64,000 nt of DNA from assembly GCA_963764565.1 (NCBI GenBank), contig CAVXTD010000006.1:1-64000 (forward strand). Direction: 5' to 3'. A program made the position numbers and the translations under genes. Source of the stretch: DATBLE01 sp963764565. GTDB lineage: Bacteria > Actinomycetota > Thermoleophilia > Gaiellales > Gaiellaceae. Below, in pieces: positions 62,441 to 64,000 of this stretch; within the stretch, counting starts at the first letter, position 1; each line of letters begins with the position of its first letter. The notes beneath the pieces were generated by a model. That model searched no databases and was not told where the DNA came from. It saw nothing but the letters and a program-made list of their open reading frames with translations.

Positions 62441-62513
62441 AAGACAGCTGGGCCCGCCGCGCGGGCCGTATCGGTCAGGGCTCTGACCCGGAGGGGCAGA
62501 GGCCAGCCGTCTT
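62441..62513 (+). ncRNA. Candidate structured RNA in the rplP-rpmC spacer
   Basis: Bases 62441-62451 (AAGACAGCTGG) pair with 62503-62513 (CCAGCCGTCTT), one mismatch. Inside are two hairpins: GCCCGC/GCGGGC at 62452-62466 and GGTCAG/CTGACC at 62473-62488. This is a three-way junction of 73 nt ending 17 bp before the rpmC start. rplP and rpmC are usually a few bases apart or overlap. Confidence 0.5.
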
Positions 62514-62529
62514 GCGGGGTGCAGCTGAG

Positions 62530-62736
62530 ATGAGGGCGCGCCAGTTGCGCGACCTGACCGACGTCGAGCTCCAGCGCAGGCTGCTGGAGACGCGGCAGGA
62601 GCTTTTCAACCTTCGCTTTCAGTCCGCGACCGGCGCGCTCGAGAACTCGGCGCGGCTCCGGCTGGCCAAGCGAGAGATCGCCCGCATTCTGACGATTCGG
62701 TACGAGCGTGAGGACGCTCTGGAGAGGAAGCACTAG
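62530..62736 (+). CDS. rpmC: 50S ribosomal protein L29
   Basis: A 68-residue L29: RARQLRDLTDVELQRRLLET and RQELFNLRFQSATGALENSA RLRLAKREIARI. I chose ATG 62530; an upstream TTG at 62512 is in frame but lies inside the spacer structure. rpsQ follows two bases after the stop. Confidence 0.94.
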   Translation: MRARQLRDLTDVELQRRLLETRQELFNLRFQSATGALENSARLRLAKREIARILTIRYEREDALERKH

Positions 62737-62738
62737 GT

Positions 62739-63869
62739 ATGGCTGACGAGAAGAAGAAGACGACCTCGAAGAAGGTCGAGGAGACCGACGCCGCGGCGGC
62801 GCCCGAGGCTGCCGCCGCCGAGGCCGGTCAGGGCCCGGCCAAGAAGGCAGAGCCGAAGCCGAAGCGCGCCCCGGCCAAGAAGGCCGAGGCGAAGCCGAAG
62901 GCTGCGCCCAAGGCTGCGTCGTCCACCGAGGAGAAGCCGAAGCGCGCCCCGCGGAAGAAGGCCGAGGAGCCGGTGGCGGAGGAGGCTGTCGCCACCGATC
63001 CCGTCGTCGAGGAGTCCGTTGCCGTAGACGCGCCTGCCGAAGAGGCCGCCCCGGTGGAGCCCGTCGTCGAGGAGCCTGTCGCCGAGGCGCCCGCTCCCGC
63101 CGAGCCCGTCGTCGAGGAGCCTGTCGCCGAGGAGGCACCTGTCGAGGAGCCTGTCGCGGACGAGGCGCCCGCCGAGGAGCCTGTCGCCGCGGAGCCCGCT
63201 CCCGCCGAGGAGTCCGCCGCCGAGGAGCCGGTTGCTGTTGAGGAGCCGGTCGCGGAAGAGCCCGCTGCCGAGGAGCCTGCCGCGGTCGAGGAGCCGGTCG
63301 CCGAGGAGGCGCCTGTCGAGAAGCCTGCCCCGGTGGAGGAGCCTGCCGTGGCGGAGACGGAGCCCGGGCCGGAGGCAGTGTCCGACACTGTCGTGTCAGA
63401 CACTCCGGAGCCCGCCCCGGAAGTCGAAGCAGCGCCTGCGCCTGCGGCCGAGGCTGCTCCACCGGCGGTGGAGGAAGCGCCTCCCGTTCCGTCCCACCGC
63501 GGGCCGAAGCCGAAGAAGAAGCGCCTGCCGCGCGCCCAGCGCCGGCAGCGGCCCAAGCCCGCCCGCGAGCCCGCGACGGAGCGCAAGCCGATCGTCCGTC
63601 TGCCGAAGCCCGCGGGCGAGCGCGGACGCGAGGTGCAGCGCCGCGGCGTCGTTGTCTCGGCTGCAATGGACAAGACGATCGTCGTGCGCGTCGACTCCGT
63701 GAAGGCGCACCCGAAGTACAAGAAGGTGATCCGCCGCTCGGCGAAGTTCCACGCCCACGACGAGCGGAACCAAGCCAAGACGGGGGACGTCGTCCGCATC
63801 GTCGAGACCCGCCCGCTCTCGAAGACGAAGCGCTGGCGCCTCGCCGAGATCCTCGAGGTGGCAAAGTGA
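62739..63869 (+). CDS. rpsQ: 30S ribosomal protein S17 with a 290-residue N-terminal extension
   Basis: A 376-residue protein whose last 80 residues are a normal S17 (GREVQRRGVVVSAAMDKTIV, SVKAHPKYKKVIRRSAKFHA, ETRPLSKTKRWRLAEIL). Residues 1-75 are Lys/Ala/Pro-rich, about 75-250 are a long acidic block of EEPVAEE and EEPVA-type repeats, and about 255-294 are Arg/Lys/Pro-rich. Ordinary S17 is 80-110 residues. ATG 62739 lies two bases after the rpmC stop, and the frame has no break, so the extension should be made unless an internal start is used. I see no strong Shine-Dalgarno close to the S17 core. Confidence 0.93.
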   Translation: MADEKKKTTSKKVEETDAAAAPEAAAAEAGQGPAKKAEPKPKRAPAKKAEAKPKAAPKAASSTEEKPKRAPRKKAEEPVAEEAVATDPVVEESVAVDAPAEEAAPVEPVVEEPVAEAPAPAEPVVEEPVAEEAPVEEPVADEAPAEEPVAAEPAPAEESAAEEPVAVEEPVAEEPAAEEPAAVEEPVAEEAPVEKPAPVEEPAVAETEPGPEAVSDTVVSDTPEPAPEVEAAPAPAAEAAPPAVEEAPPVPSHRGPKPKKKRLPRAQRRQRPKPAREPATERKPIVRLPKPAGERGREVQRRGVVVSAAMDKTIVVRVDSVKAHPKYKKVIRRSAKFHAHDERNQAKTGDVVRIVETRPLSKTKRWRLAEILEVAK

Positions 63870-63879
63870 CGGTGCGTCG

Positions 63880-64000
63880 GTGATCCAGCAGGAAACCCGT
63901 CTACGTGTCGCCGACAACACCGGTGCTCGCGAGTTGTTGTGCATCCGTGTGATGGGCGGGTCGCATCGACGCTATGCCCGGGTCGGCGACATCATCGTCG
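63880..64000 (+). CDS. rplN: 50S ribosomal protein L14, partial at window end
   Basis: The first 40 residues of L14 are visible: IQQETRLRVADNTGARELLC, IRVMGGSHRRYARVGDIIV. Start GTG 63880, ten bases after the rpsQ stop. The rest lies beyond the window. This is the expected next gene of the spc part of the operon. Confidence 0.93.
   Translation, partial: MIQQETRLRVADNTGARELLCIRVMGGSHRRYARVGDIIV

Overview
The window is 64 kb of high-GC DNA from an actinobacterium-like chromosome. The evidence is an F420-type LLM oxidoreductase, many GTG and TTG starts, a conserved tRNA-Met/rpmG/secE/nusG/rplKAJL/rpoBC block, and ribosomal proteins with long disordered tails. A complete type IV pilus locus and the style of the HU protein suggest the class Thermoleophilia (Gaiellales-like). 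That lineage call is an inference from gene content.

Layout. 1-5127: an accessory stretch with broken genes (GNAT, DUF5996), HU, a secreted sulfatase, a secreted protein carrying a 300-bp tandem duplication, and a geranylgeranyl-reductase-like flavoprotein. 5173-25612: the type IV pilus locus. It has two PilT-like ATPases, PilB, PilC, PilD, PilM, PilN, PilO, several prepilins, a PilX-like protein, a dual-domain murein hydrolase, a PASTA protein, and a minus-strand cluster of the major pilin, a GT-C glycosyltransferase and a thioredoxin-like protein. 25656-33648: a secreted unknown, an LLM oxidoreductase and EamA transporter separated by a duplicated palindrome, an ABC-2 exporter with duplicated permease pairs, a YHYH-domain secreted protein and a small zinc-ribbon protein. 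33701-46242: tRNA-Met and the rpmG-secE-nusG-rplKAJL-rpoBC block. 46259-52826: a secreted protein, a decayed repeat array, toxin-antitoxin-like genes and remnants, and a membrane diguanylate cyclase. 52973-64000: the str operon (rpsL, rpsG, fusA, tuf) running straight into the S10 operon (rpsJ to rplN, cut by the window end).

How the genes work together. The pilus genes supply motor (PilB/PilT), platform (PilC), alignment complex (PilMNO), pilins, their processing enzyme (PilD), and enzymes that could open and mark the cell wall for pilus passage. The ribosomal and RNA polymerase block is the core gene-expression machinery; several of its spacers fold into hairpins or multi-helix structures that may carry autogenous control.

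Two cautions. Many accessory genes carry frameshifts (a PilX-like gene has several), while about 25 kb of ribosomal, rpo and str genes have none. I cannot tell from the sequence whether this is real decay or residual assembly error. Family names rest on motifs read by eye, not on searches.
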